Of a stretch of DNA of 35,261 nucleotides, positions 1-6,016 are shown in pieces. The position numbers and the translations under genes are program-made. The notes under the pieces are model-generated. The model ran no database searches and was not told where the DNA came from. It was given only the letters and a program-made list of their open reading frames with translations. The stretch is from Rhodomicrobium sp. R_RK_3 (GTDB taxonomy: Bacteria > Pseudomonadota > Alphaproteobacteria > Rhizobiales > Rhodomicrobiaceae), in assembly GCF_002198715.1 (NCBI RefSeq), contig NZ_MWLK01000005.1, positions 26,254-61,514 of the forward strand, written 5' to 3'. Positions within the stretch are counted from its first letter, which is position 1, and each line of letters opens with the position of its first letter.

Positions 1-215
1 CTCCCTCTCCCCTTGGAGACCTTTGCGTATCGAAGGTCCTCTCCCCGTCGTCCCGGACGGCCGTCAGGCCGAGCCGGGACCCAATCATATTTCCGCTATT
101 GCTGCGGCAAGCGGAGAGGCGAGTGGGCCCCGGCTCTAACGGCCGGGGCGAAGGAATCGAAGTTTTGCAAAGGTCTTCATGGGGAGAGGGATAGGGTGAG
201 GGGGTAATGCCTGTC
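1..215 (+). repeat. Composite palindromic repeat (MITE-like), left end cut by window
   Basis: The outer parts of this element are inverted copies of each other. The left arm reads CCCTCTCCCC then GGAGACCTTTGC at 3-26. The right arm, read on the minus strand, gives CCCTCTCCCC then GAAGACCTTTGC and ends near 215 in a GGTGAGGGGGTAATGCC motif. A second palindromic module at about 46-151, with GTCCCGGAC and GCCGGGACCCAAT on one side and CCCCGGC and GCCGGGGC on the other, sits inside. The inner module recurs inverted at 29510-29619, and the left 87 bases recur at 35175-35261. I see no open frame with protein-like character. It looks like a non-autonomous repeat resembling REP or MITE elements, but no mobilising enzyme is visible. 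Positions 216-298 hold nothing I recognise. Confidence 0.75.
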
Positions 216-313
216 GGTGAAATGGCGCGGCTCCTTCCGTCCGCAGCTCTTCGGCCGGGGCGATTTACCAAAGTCCCTAAGGATTTTCCGTGAGCCGCCG
301 TGTCACACGGAGA

Positions 314-370
314 GGCATTACCCCCTCACCCGGCACGCTTCGCGCGCCACCCTCTCCCCCTGGGAGAGGG
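314..370 (-). repeat. Short REP-like palindromic unit
   Basis: Read on the minus strand this unit has a hairpin of CCCTCTCCC and GGGAGAGGG (plus-strand 350-370), then a GC-rich stem around 331-347, and ends in GGGTGAGGGGGTAATGCC. The same arrangement is found at 35065-35130 and, as an inverted pair, at 29776-29925. Just outside its end is a small perfect palindrome, CCGTGTCACACGG, at 298-310. It probably forms a stem-loop in any transcript, and no coding function is seen. Confidence 0.75.
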
Positions 371-440
371 AAAGGCTGCGGCGACTTGGGCTGGTGAGAC
401 AGATCGCGGCGCTGGCCCATACCGCCTTATGCGATCCCGC

Positions 441-980
441 TCAGATCGTCCGGTAAAGCTCGACCTCGACCGCATCAGCGCCAGAATCCGCCGCGAGCCC
501 CTGCTCGGCAATCTGCCGGCGCAGGACATCGAGACGCGCATGGGCGTAGTGCTCGAATGCCGCCTCGTCGGGACATTGCTGGTAGAGCACGAAGCGGTCG
601 GGATCGCCCGTCGAGCGTTGCGGCGGACCGGAAAGCAGTCCGGGCCAATCCGGGCTGCCCGGCGGCAGATGATCGCGCAAGAGCTCGGCCATCGCGTCGC
701 CTTTGCCCGGAGCCGCGCGGATGCGGGTCACGGCGGTCAGCGTTCCGGCTTGGGGGCCGCTCGCGGCAATGTCGAGCCGCCCGACCACCAGTTCCCCGAT
801 CTCCACCCGCCGCAGCCGCGCGCGGCCGACCGAGAGCCGCCCGATCGCCAGCGCGCCGACGGCCATCGCGCCGAGCGCCATCGCGCCCAAAGCAAGCGAT
901 CCAAGAGCGGCGGTTCCCGTCGCCTGCGCCCCGGTTGCCGTCGCGCCCCGTGCGGATTTCATCGGCGCCCGTCTCACCAT
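441..980 (-). CDS. Antibiotic biosynthesis monooxygenase-domain protein with N-terminal pentapeptide-like repeat
   Basis: The protein has 179 residues in two parts. Residues about 22-70 have a five-residue period (ALGSL, ALGAM, ALGAM, AVGAL, AIGRL, SVGRA and so on to VVGRL), with a small-aliphatic-glycine pattern resembling a short beta-helix or pentapeptide-like repeat. Residues about 80-179 look like an ABM ferredoxin-like domain: TLTAVTRIRAAPGKGDAMAE opens it, and DRFVLYQQCPDEAAFEHYAH matches the usual F-x-x-Y-E-x-W-x-x-x-x-A-F-x-x-H region. ABM proteins include small quinol monooxygenases and heme-degrading enzymes, so the substrate is open. GGGAGG lies four bases before the ATG. It is 91 bp downstream of the carboxymuconolactone decarboxylase-family gene on the same strand and may share its transcript. 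A weaker relative of the MerR palindrome, ATAGCGCACGCTCTAT, lies at 1060-1075 between them. Confidence 0.75.
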   Translation of the reverse strand: MVRRAPMKSARGATATGAQATGTAALGSLALGAMALGAMAVGALAIGRLSVGRARLRRVEIGELVVGRLDIAASGPQAGTLTAVTRIRAAPGKGDAMAELLRDHLPPGSPDWPGLLSGPPQRSTGDPDRFVLYQQCPDEAAFEHYAHARLDVLRRQIAEQGLAADSGADAVEVELYRTI

Positions 981-1071
981 GCTTGCCTCCCTACACTGCG
1001 ACCATCGGATTTATCACGCTGCCGGCCCGATATCCGTGAACAAGACATCCAAAGCAACCATAGCGCACGCT

Positions 1072-1476
1072 CTATCCCTTGTCAGACCGCTGCGCAAACA
1101 CCTCCTTGGCGGCGAACAGCCCGTTGACCGCCGCCGGAAAGCCCGCATAGACCGCCATCTGCATGATGGTCTCGGTGATCTCCTCGCGCGTCAGGCCGAC
1201 ATTGAGGCCGGCCTCGATATGCACCTTGAGCTGCGGCGCCGCATTGCCGAGCGCCGTCAGCGCGGCGATGGTCGCGATCTCGCGGGCGCGCAGATCGAGG
1301 CCGGGGCGGCTGTAGATGTCGCCGAACGGGAATTCGAGCACATAGGTGGCAAAATCCGGCGCGATGTCGGCGAGCGAGGCGACGACTTTCTCTCCGGCCT
1401 CGCCGTCGATTTCAGCGAGCACGCGCCGTCCGCGCTCCAACCGGCTTTCGGCGGCGTACTGGTGGGGTTGCGTCAT
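1072..1476 (-). CDS. Carboxymuconolactone decarboxylase family protein
   Basis: This 134-residue protein matches the CMD/AhpD-like fold over nearly its full length. ERGRRVLAEIDGE near the start is the usual opening of 4-carboxymuconolactone decarboxylase-type members, and the core reads LRAREIATIAALTALG, then LKVHIEAGLNVGLTREEI and IMQMAVYAGFPAAVNGL. The CxxC pair of AhpD-type peroxidases is absent, so it belongs with the decarboxylase-like branch, whose members often act on lactones or quinone-like compounds; the actual substrate cannot be read. An AAGGA ribosome site sits 4 bases before the ATG. The first 65 bases overlap the end of the MerR gene in another frame. The family match begins at about residue 14, inside the overlap, so the long overlap looks real rather than a start-site error. 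Confidence 0.85.
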   Translation of the reverse strand: MTQPHQYAAESRLERGRRVLAEIDGEAGEKVVASLADIAPDFATYVLEFPFGDIYSRPGLDLRAREIATIAALTALGNAAPQLKVHIEAGLNVGLTREEITETIMQMAVYAGFPAAVNGLFAAKEVFAQRSDKG

Positions 1477-1840
1477 AGTCCTTCATCCTCTGGTCGGGGC
1501 CGGCATAGCCGGCGATCTTGCTGTCGAGGACGAGAAGCGAGGCTTCGAGTTCGGCCAGATGGGCGCGGACGCGGTCGCGATGCCGCTCCAGCATTTCACG
1601 CCGCTCCGCCTCGGTGCCGGCGCCGCGCTCCCGCAGAGCCGCATAGCGCAGCATGTCCCGGATCGGCATCCCGGTCGTGCGCAGACGGCCGAGGAATTCG
1701 ATCCAGATCAGGATCGATGCGTCGTAGTCCCGTTGGCTCGAAGAGTCCCGGTCCGCATAGGGCAGCAGCCCGATCCGCTCATAATAGCGGATGGTATGGG
1801 CCGACAGACCCGAGCGCTTTGCCAGTTCACCGATCTTCAT
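1412..1840 (-). CDS. MerR family transcriptional regulator
   Basis: The 142-residue protein starts with the classic MerR winged-helix DNA-binding region, MKIGELAKRSGLSAHTIRYY followed by ERIGLLP, and continues through a long dimerisation helix (about residues 80-120, RHRDRVRAHLAELEASLLVL). The C-terminal tail is short, basic and lacks the cysteines of metal sensors such as MerR, CueR or ZntR. Its inducer is therefore probably organic or redox-related. The tail is encoded in the region shared with the next gene. The promoter just upstream has the stretched spacer and palindrome of MerR-controlled promoters, so the protein probably controls its own operon with the carboxymuconolactone decarboxylase-family gene and perhaps the ABM-domain gene. 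Confidence 0.9.
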   Translation of the reverse strand: MKIGELAKRSGLSAHTIRYYERIGLLPYADRDSSSQRDYDASILIWIEFLGRLRTTGMPIRDMLRYAALRERGAGTEAERREMLERHRDRVRAHLAELEASLLVLDSKIAGYAGPDQRMKDYDATPPVRRRKPVGARTARAR

Positions 1841-1869
1841 GAGCCCCTGCTCTCGTCACGACGCAGCTA

Positions 1870-1900
1870 CGGATACGGGTTAGAGCGCGCTCTAAGTCAA
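1870..1900 (-). promoter_or_regulatory. MerR-type promoter and operator
   Basis: On the minus strand a -35 box TTGACT (plus-strand 1895-1900) is followed by a 19-base spacer and a weak -10 box TATCCG (1870-1875). The spacer contains most of the perfect 16-bp palindrome TTAGAGCGCGCTCTAA at 1880-1895. A 19-bp spacer with a dyad inside it is the known hallmark of MerR-family control, in which the activator untwists the promoter. The site lies 30 bases before the MerR start codon, which points to autoregulation. That this regulator binds here is inferred. Confidence 0.75.
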
Positions 1901-2039
1901 GAGGGCTTTTTCTGGTATTCGCGCGGCCCGGACGGCGCTGCACTCCCGCCCGTAATATTCCACACCTGTGGTCGGCGGGCGACAGACGGAACCGGGCGGC
2001 CCCTATAGGTTCGCGCCGGGGAATGATGTGGGGGACATC

Positions 2040-2519
2040 GTGTACAAGCATTCGAAGATTTTTCTGCCGCTGGCGGCATTGCTGCTCGGCGGCGCTCTGT
2101 CCGGCTGCGCCTCGCAGGGCATCGCGCAGAATGCGGAGCTCGCCGCCAAGCCGCTCGCCAAGTCGCAATCGCGGGTGAAGATCTTCCGCGCCGACACCAC
2201 ATTGGCGAGCGCTGCGGGCGCGCGGGTCAAGGTCGACGGGCGGGAGATCGCCGAGATCGACAATGGCGGCTCGACCATTCTCGACCTCGCCGCCGGCAAG
2301 CATGAGATCGTCGTCGACAATTGGCAGCATCCCAATGTCTTCAAGCTCGACCTCGTGGCCAAGCCGGGCATGATGTATGTGCTCGAGATCACGCCGCGCG
2401 AAGAGGCCGCCGTGGCCGGCGCCATGCTGGGGCTGGTGGGGATGCTCGCCGAAGCCGCCGCGAATGAGAATGGCGGCGTCTACAGCATTCGCGTCGTCGA
2501 GGAAAAGCGGATCAGCTAA
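2040..2519 (+). CDS. Small lipoprotein, DUF2846-like
   Basis: The protein has 159 residues when started at the GTG at 2040, which has GGGGGA 5 bases upstream. This start gives a clean lipoprotein signal: basic VYKHSK, a hydrophobic stretch, and the lipobox LSGC, so the mature protein would start at the cysteine near residue 23. An in-frame ATG at 1968 would put a poor leader in front. The mature part has a beta-rich pattern, ARVKVDGREIAEIDNGGSTI and LAAGKHEIVVDN, followed by a segment with a two-residue-gap hydrophobic pattern. This resembles DUF2846-type envelope lipoproteins whose function is unknown. No neighbour obviously shares its task. The family call is from memory of the pattern, so it is tentative. 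Confidence 0.75.
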   Translation: MYKHSKIFLPLAALLLGGALSGCASQGIAQNAELAAKPLAKSQSRVKIFRADTTLASAAGARVKVDGREIAEIDNGGSTILDLAAGKHEIVVDNWQHPNVFKLDLVAKPGMMYVLEITPREEAAVAGAMLGLVGMLAEAAANENGGVYSIRVVEEKRIS

Positions 2520-2559
2520 GGTTTGGTTGCCGAGCCGTTAAGCACGAGGCCGCCGCGCG

Positions 2560-2769
2560 TCAGTCCATGCGCGCGGTGAGGCCGCCCTGCGCCTTGGCGG
2601 CGGTGAGCATGGGGTGATGTTCGTATTCGCCCGCCATGGCGGCGTCGAGGCCGGCGATGATGTCGCTGATGCTGCCGCGCACCGTGCTCATGAAGAATGC
2701 GGGGCTGTAATGGGCCTCATGGGCGAGCCACATCATGCAAATGGCGAAGAGGGCGGTGCGGGGGGCCAT
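2560..2769 (-). CDS. Small protein of unknown function
   Basis: This is a 69-residue frame with a hydrophobic start (MAPRTALFAICMMWLAHEAH) that could be a weak signal or membrane anchor, then STVRGSISDIIAGLDAAMAG and a polar tail. I do not recognise a family. In favour of a real gene: an AGAGG sequence 5 bases before the ATG, and a position in an otherwise empty interval with no gene opposite. Against: the short length and the high GC content, which makes chance frames common. Confidence 0.45.
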   Translation of the reverse strand: MAPRTALFAICMMWLAHEAHYSPAFFMSTVRGSISDIIAGLDAAMAGEYEHHPMLTAAKAQGGLTARMD

Positions 2770-3339
2770 AAGAACCTCTGATATGCGTCTTGGTGCAGAT
2801 CTCTGAACGCCGGTCCCGATTGACTGGCCACGCCCTGAATACGAGAAGATCCTTAATGCACCGTCGACGTGCCGGTTCTAAATGACACTACCGGAGATTT
2901 TACTCCGAAGACGGACGAACTGTGATTCCCCGGCAACAGCACCGCCGCGCCACCAACACGTGTCGCGCCGCGACCGAAGCCGCTGCGTGAAAAATCGGAA
3001 TTGTTGTGGAAAGAGGGTGGCCGGATCCCGATGGGGGCTAGGATCCGGCCTTTTGGGCACTAGAGAGGGAGAGGATTGGTCATAAAGAGACAAGCCGAAA
3101 CTTGTTGTCTTCACTTCCCATCCACTTACGCTACGCTACGCTTACAAAGCTCGCGCGCAACACAGCCTCCGCATTTGGCTTCAGAGCTAACCGGGAACTG
3201 GTTCATCGCGCCTCTTGGGATTACACTTAATACGTGCGTTTGGTGAACGCAACTACTTTAAGTGGCGGCGCTCGATTTTTCGCGGATAAGCTGTGAAAAA
3301 AGCGGCGGAGCGGCCGCCATTCCTGTGCCGCAAAGGACG
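2770..3339. other. Gene-poor interval
   Basis: This 570-bp stretch has no convincing gene; the two short frames in it lie on opposite strands, are rich in arginine and serine, and match nothing I know. It contains the terminator-like hairpin at 3019-3054, a short ACGCT tandem run near 3130-3145, and a nested hairpin at 3225-3263 (outer arms ACTTAA and TTAAGT, inner arms GCGTT and AACGC) in the likely leader of the downstream reductase gene. Base composition is more AT-rich than in the flanking genes. Confidence 0.6.
3019..3054 (+). terminator. Terminator-like hairpin with no gene in front
   Basis: A perfect 10-bp stem, GGCCGGATCC and GGATCCGGCC, with a 12-base loop is followed at once by TTTT. 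It would work as an intrinsic terminator for plus-strand transcription. The nearest plus-strand gene ends 500 bases upstream, with a minus-strand frame between, so the RNA it would end is unexplained. Confidence 0.6.
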
Positions 3340-4095
3340 GTGAAATTGAACCAGCCACGGCAAAAAACCACGCAAAATCAGGTGGTTCTGATCACCGGCG
3401 CGGCGCATCGCATCGGCCGGGCGATCGCGTTGAGCTTCGCCGGGCAGGGCTGGAAGATCGGCTTGCATCACCGCCATTCGCAGGAGGCGGCGCAGGCTCT
3501 GGCCGATGAGATTTTCACGCGCGGCGGCGCGGCGGCGATTCTTGCCGCCGATCTATCGCGGCCGGACGAGGCGCGCGGGCTTATTCCCCGCTGCATCGAG
3601 GCGCTCGGCGTCCCCTCATGCCTCGTCAACAATGCCTCGCTGTTCCAGAAGGACGATCTGGCGACGCTCGACGAGGCGAGTTGGCAGGCGCATATGGACG
3701 TCAATCTGCGCGCGCCGGTGCTTTTGGCGCAGAGCTTCGCCGCGCATCTGCCCGCCGGCGCGAGCGGCCATATCGTCAACATCATCGACCAGCGCGTGAC
3801 GCGGCCGGCGCCGGAATTCTTCTCCTATGCGGCGAGCAAGGCCGGGCTGTGGTGGGTGACGCAGACCATGGCGCAGGCGCTCGCGCCCGCCATCCGGGTC
3901 AATGCCGTCGCGCCGGGGCCGGTGCTGCAGAGCATCCACCAGACCGAGGCTGAATTCGAAGCCGAGCGCGCCGCGACCCTGCTGGGGCACGGAGCGGCCC
4001 CGGAGGAGATCGCGGCGGCGATCCACTTCCTGCAGAATTCGCCCTCGATCACCGGGCAGATGATCTGCGTCGATGCCGGGCAGCATCTGAGCTAA
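3340..4095 (+). CDS. SDR family oxidoreductase, FolM/pteridine reductase-like
   Basis: This is a short-chain dehydrogenase of about 250 residues. The NADP-binding motif is TGAAHRIG (residues 19-26). The NNAS motif replaces the usual NNAG, and the catalytic Tyr163 and Lys167 lie in YAASK. TGAxxRIG with NNAS is typical of pteridine reductases such as PTR1 and FolM (dihydromonapterin or dihydrofolate reduction), and IIDQRVTRPAPEFFSYAASK is seen in their alphaproteobacterial relatives. The C-terminal VNAVAPGPVL and GQMICVDAGQHL are standard. The start is uncertain: GTG at 3340 is only 2 bases from AAAGGA, whereas TTG at 3346 has good spacing and would shorten the protein by two residues. No other folate gene is in the window, so the substrate is inferred from motifs alone. 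Confidence 0.85.
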   Translation: MKLNQPRQKTTQNQVVLITGAAHRIGRAIALSFAGQGWKIGLHHRHSQEAAQALADEIFTRGGAAAILAADLSRPDEARGLIPRCIEALGVPSCLVNNASLFQKDDLATLDEASWQAHMDVNLRAPVLLAQSFAAHLPAGASGHIVNIIDQRVTRPAPEFFSYAASKAGLWWVTQTMAQALAPAIRVNAVAPGPVLQSIHQTEAEFEAERAATLLGHGAAPEEIAAAIHFLQNSPSITGQMICVDAGQHLS

Positions 4096-4102
4096 AGGCG
4101 GC

Positions 4103-4765
4103 TCATTGCTGGCCGTAGCCGCGGAATTGGTCCAGCACGCGCTGCATGTCGTCATCGCTGAGCAGCGGTCCGCCGCCGATCTGCAGCGTGCGCAGATATT
4201 GGCCGGCGAGCGTCTCCACATCGCGGGCGAGGTCGGCGGCGGCGGCGAGGTCCTTGCCGCAGGCCACCTGTCCGTGATGCGCCAGCAGCGCCGCCTTGCG
4301 CCCGTCCAGCGCCGCGACCACTGCCGCCGCCAGTTCCGGCGTGCCGAAGGTGGCGTAGGGCGCGAGCCGGATGTCACTGCCGCCGCCGGCCGTGACCATG
4401 TAGTGAAAGGCCGGGATCGGCTTGCCCGCGCAGGCGAGCGCCGTCGCATCCATCGAGTGGCAATGGACAATGGCGGCGATTTCCGGCCTCGCCGCGTAAA
4501 TGGCATGATGCAAATGCCATTCCGAGGACGGCCTGAGGCTCCCCGGCAAAGTCTCGCCACCCTCGCCGACGAAGACGATATCGGCCTCGCCGAGCCCGTC
4601 ATAGGCAAGGCCGCTCGGCGTAATCAGCATCCCGCCGGGCACGCGCGCGGAAACATTGCCGGAGCGGCCGGGACTGAGCCCTTCGCGGCTCATGGCGCGC
4701 GCCGTCTCGATTACCGCGCGGCGCAGGGCAACGTCACCCGGCAGTTCAGGCGGCTGCTTGCCCAT
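4103..4765 (-). CDS. Class II aldolase/adducin family protein, probable Ald2-type
   Basis: This 220-residue protein is a complete class II (zinc) sugar-phosphate aldolase of the L-fuculose-1-phosphate aldolase type. Visible are the phosphate-binding SPGRSGNVSAR and ITPSG motifs (residues 31-52), the catalytic acid Glu82 in SSEWHLH, and zinc ligands His101 and His103 in HCHS and His164 in HHGQ. The start codon lies inside mtnA (20-bp overlap), so the two are surely made together. In bacteria with the DHAP shunt, an aldolase of this family cuts 5-methylthioribulose-1-phosphate or 5-deoxyribulose-1-phosphate to DHAP and an aldehyde, right after MtnA. Context favours that role here. MtnB (methylthioribulose-1-phosphate dehydratase) belongs to the same superfamily and is the main alternative, but no mtnC, mtnD or other genes of the full methionine salvage pathway are nearby. 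Confidence 0.85.
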   Translation of the reverse strand: MGKQPPELPGDVALRRAVIETARAMSREGLSPGRSGNVSARVPGGMLITPSGLAYDGLGEADIVFVGEGGETLPGSLRPSSEWHLHHAIYAARPEIAAIVHCHSMDATALACAGKPIPAFHYMVTAGGGSDIRLAPYATFGTPELAAAVVAALDGRKAALLAHHGQVACGKDLAAAADLARDVETLAGQYLRTLQIGGGPLLSDDDMQRVLDQFRGYGQQ

Positions 4766-5852
4766 CGGCTCTTTCGGGATAGAGCGACAAAAGGCCGGCG
4801 GCGGAGGCCGGGCAGATGCCGCGCTCGGTGATGAAGCTGGTGATGAGCCGCGCGGGCGTCACGTCGAAGGCCGGGTTGGCGGCGCCGCTCCCCGGCGCGG
4901 CGATATCGACGGTCACCACCTCCCCGCTCGGAAGCCGGCCGGACATGCGGGTGACTTCGGCCGGGTCGCGCTCCTCGATCGGGATGGTGCGGCCGTCGGC
5001 GATGGTCCAATCGATGGTGGAATAGGGCACGGCGATATGGAACGGCACGTCATTGTCGCGTGCGGCGAGCGCCTTCAGATAGGTGCCGATCTTATTGGCG
5101 GCGTCGCCATTGCTGGTGACGCGATCGGCGCCGGTGATGCAGAGATCGACCTGCCCCGCCTGCATCAGATGGCCGCCGGCATTGTCGACGATGATCGTGT
5201 GCGGCACGCCATGCGCGCCGAGCTCATAGGCGGTGAGCGCCGCGCCCTGGTTGCGCGGGCGGGTCTCGTCGACCCAGACATGCACGGCGATGCCGGCATC
5301 ATGCGCCTGATAGATCGGCGACAGCGCGGTGCCCCAGTCGACGGTCGCGACCCAGCCGGCATTGCAATGGGTGAGGACGTTGACGGTGGCGCCGCCTTTG
5401 CGCTGCGAATGATCGCGGATGAGCTGAGCGCCATGCGCGCCGATCAGCCGGTTGGTCTCGACATCGTCGTCGCAGATCCGGGCGGCCTTGGCATAGGCGG
5501 CGTCGGCGCGGGCGGATGCGGGGAGCGGGCGCAGCGCGCGGTCCATCTCGTCGAGCGCCCAGCGCAGGTTGATGGCGGTCGGGCGCGTGGCGGCGAGCTG
5601 GGCTATGGCGGCGTCGAGCGCGGCGTCGGACGGGTCGCGGCGCATGGCGAAGCAGACGCCGTAAGCCGCCGTCGCCCCGATCAGCGGCGCGCCGCGCACC
5701 TGCATGATCTTGATCGCGCGCGCGGCATCGTCGAGCGTGGACAGCGTCAGCGTTTCAAAGACATGCGGAAGCTTGGTCTGGTCGATGATGACGGCGGATT
5801 GTCCATCCTTGCCGAGCCAGATCGTGCGATAGGGTGTGCCGTTGATCTTCAT
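4746..5852 (-). CDS. mtnA: S-methyl-5-thioribose-1-phosphate isomerase
   Basis: The 368-residue protein is full length for MtnA, an eIF2B-like isomerase that turns the aldose 5-methylthioribose-1-phosphate into the ketose methylthioribulose-1-phosphate. It carries VRGAPLIGATAAYGV (residues 52-66), the catalytic Cys163 in THCNAGWVAT, the catalytic Asp243 in ITGADRVTSNGD, and NKIGTYLKAL. The enzyme acts in the cytoplasm on the product of MTA breakdown, and relatives also accept 5-deoxyribose-1-phosphate. It is followed by a class II aldolase whose start overlaps its end. The enzyme making the substrate (MtnP, or MtnN with MtnK) is not in the window. A candidate promoter lies about 40 bases upstream. 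Confidence 0.95.
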   Translation of the reverse strand: MKINGTPYRTIWLGKDGQSAVIIDQTKLPHVFETLTLSTLDDAARAIKIMQVRGAPLIGATAAYGVCFAMRRDPSDAALDAAIAQLAATRPTAINLRWALDEMDRALRPLPASARADAAYAKAARICDDDVETNRLIGAHGAQLIRDHSQRKGGATVNVLTHCNAGWVATVDWGTALSPIYQAHDAGIAVHVWVDETRPRNQGAALTAYELGAHGVPHTIIVDNAGGHLMQAGQVDLCITGADRVTSNGDAANKIGTYLKALAARDNDVPFHIAVPYSTIDWTIADGRTIPIEERDPAEVTRMSGRLPSGEVVTVDIAAPGSGAANPAFDVTPARLITSFITERGICPASAAGLLSLYPERADGQAAA

Positions 5853-5886
5853 GGGAAACTCCGCCCGGCCGGTGCCGCGAAATCTT

Positions 5887-5922
5887 GCACCTTATATAGG
5901 TGCCGATGTGGCTGTGTTGCAA
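5887..5922 (-). promoter_or_regulatory. Candidate mtnA promoter with dyad over the -10 box
   Basis: Read on the minus strand, a -35 box TTGCAA (5917-5922) and a -10 box TATATA (5893-5898) are separated by 18 bases. A dyad, GCACCT-TATAT-AGGTGC, at 5887-5903 is centred on the -10 box, a position at which a bound repressor would block transcription. The start codon of mtnA is 35 bases downstream of the dyad. Promoter and operator are proposals from sequence form only. Confidence 0.55.
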
Positions 5923-6016
5923 AAATAAAGCGCGGGCGCATGGGCGATCCTCGCTTTCGGCAGCCGTCTCAAGCTGATAGGGAGTGGGTTCGCGGTCAAG
6001 CGGGATAAGCAGACTC

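Noticed and set aside
300-1127. 275-codon plus-strand frame
   Set aside because: It runs through repeat sequence and opposite the ABM-domain gene; the product is low-complexity and Arg-rich.
2878-3114. Overlapping short frames on both strands in the empty interval
   Set aside because: They contain the terminator-like palindrome, have no good ribosome sites and no family resemblance.
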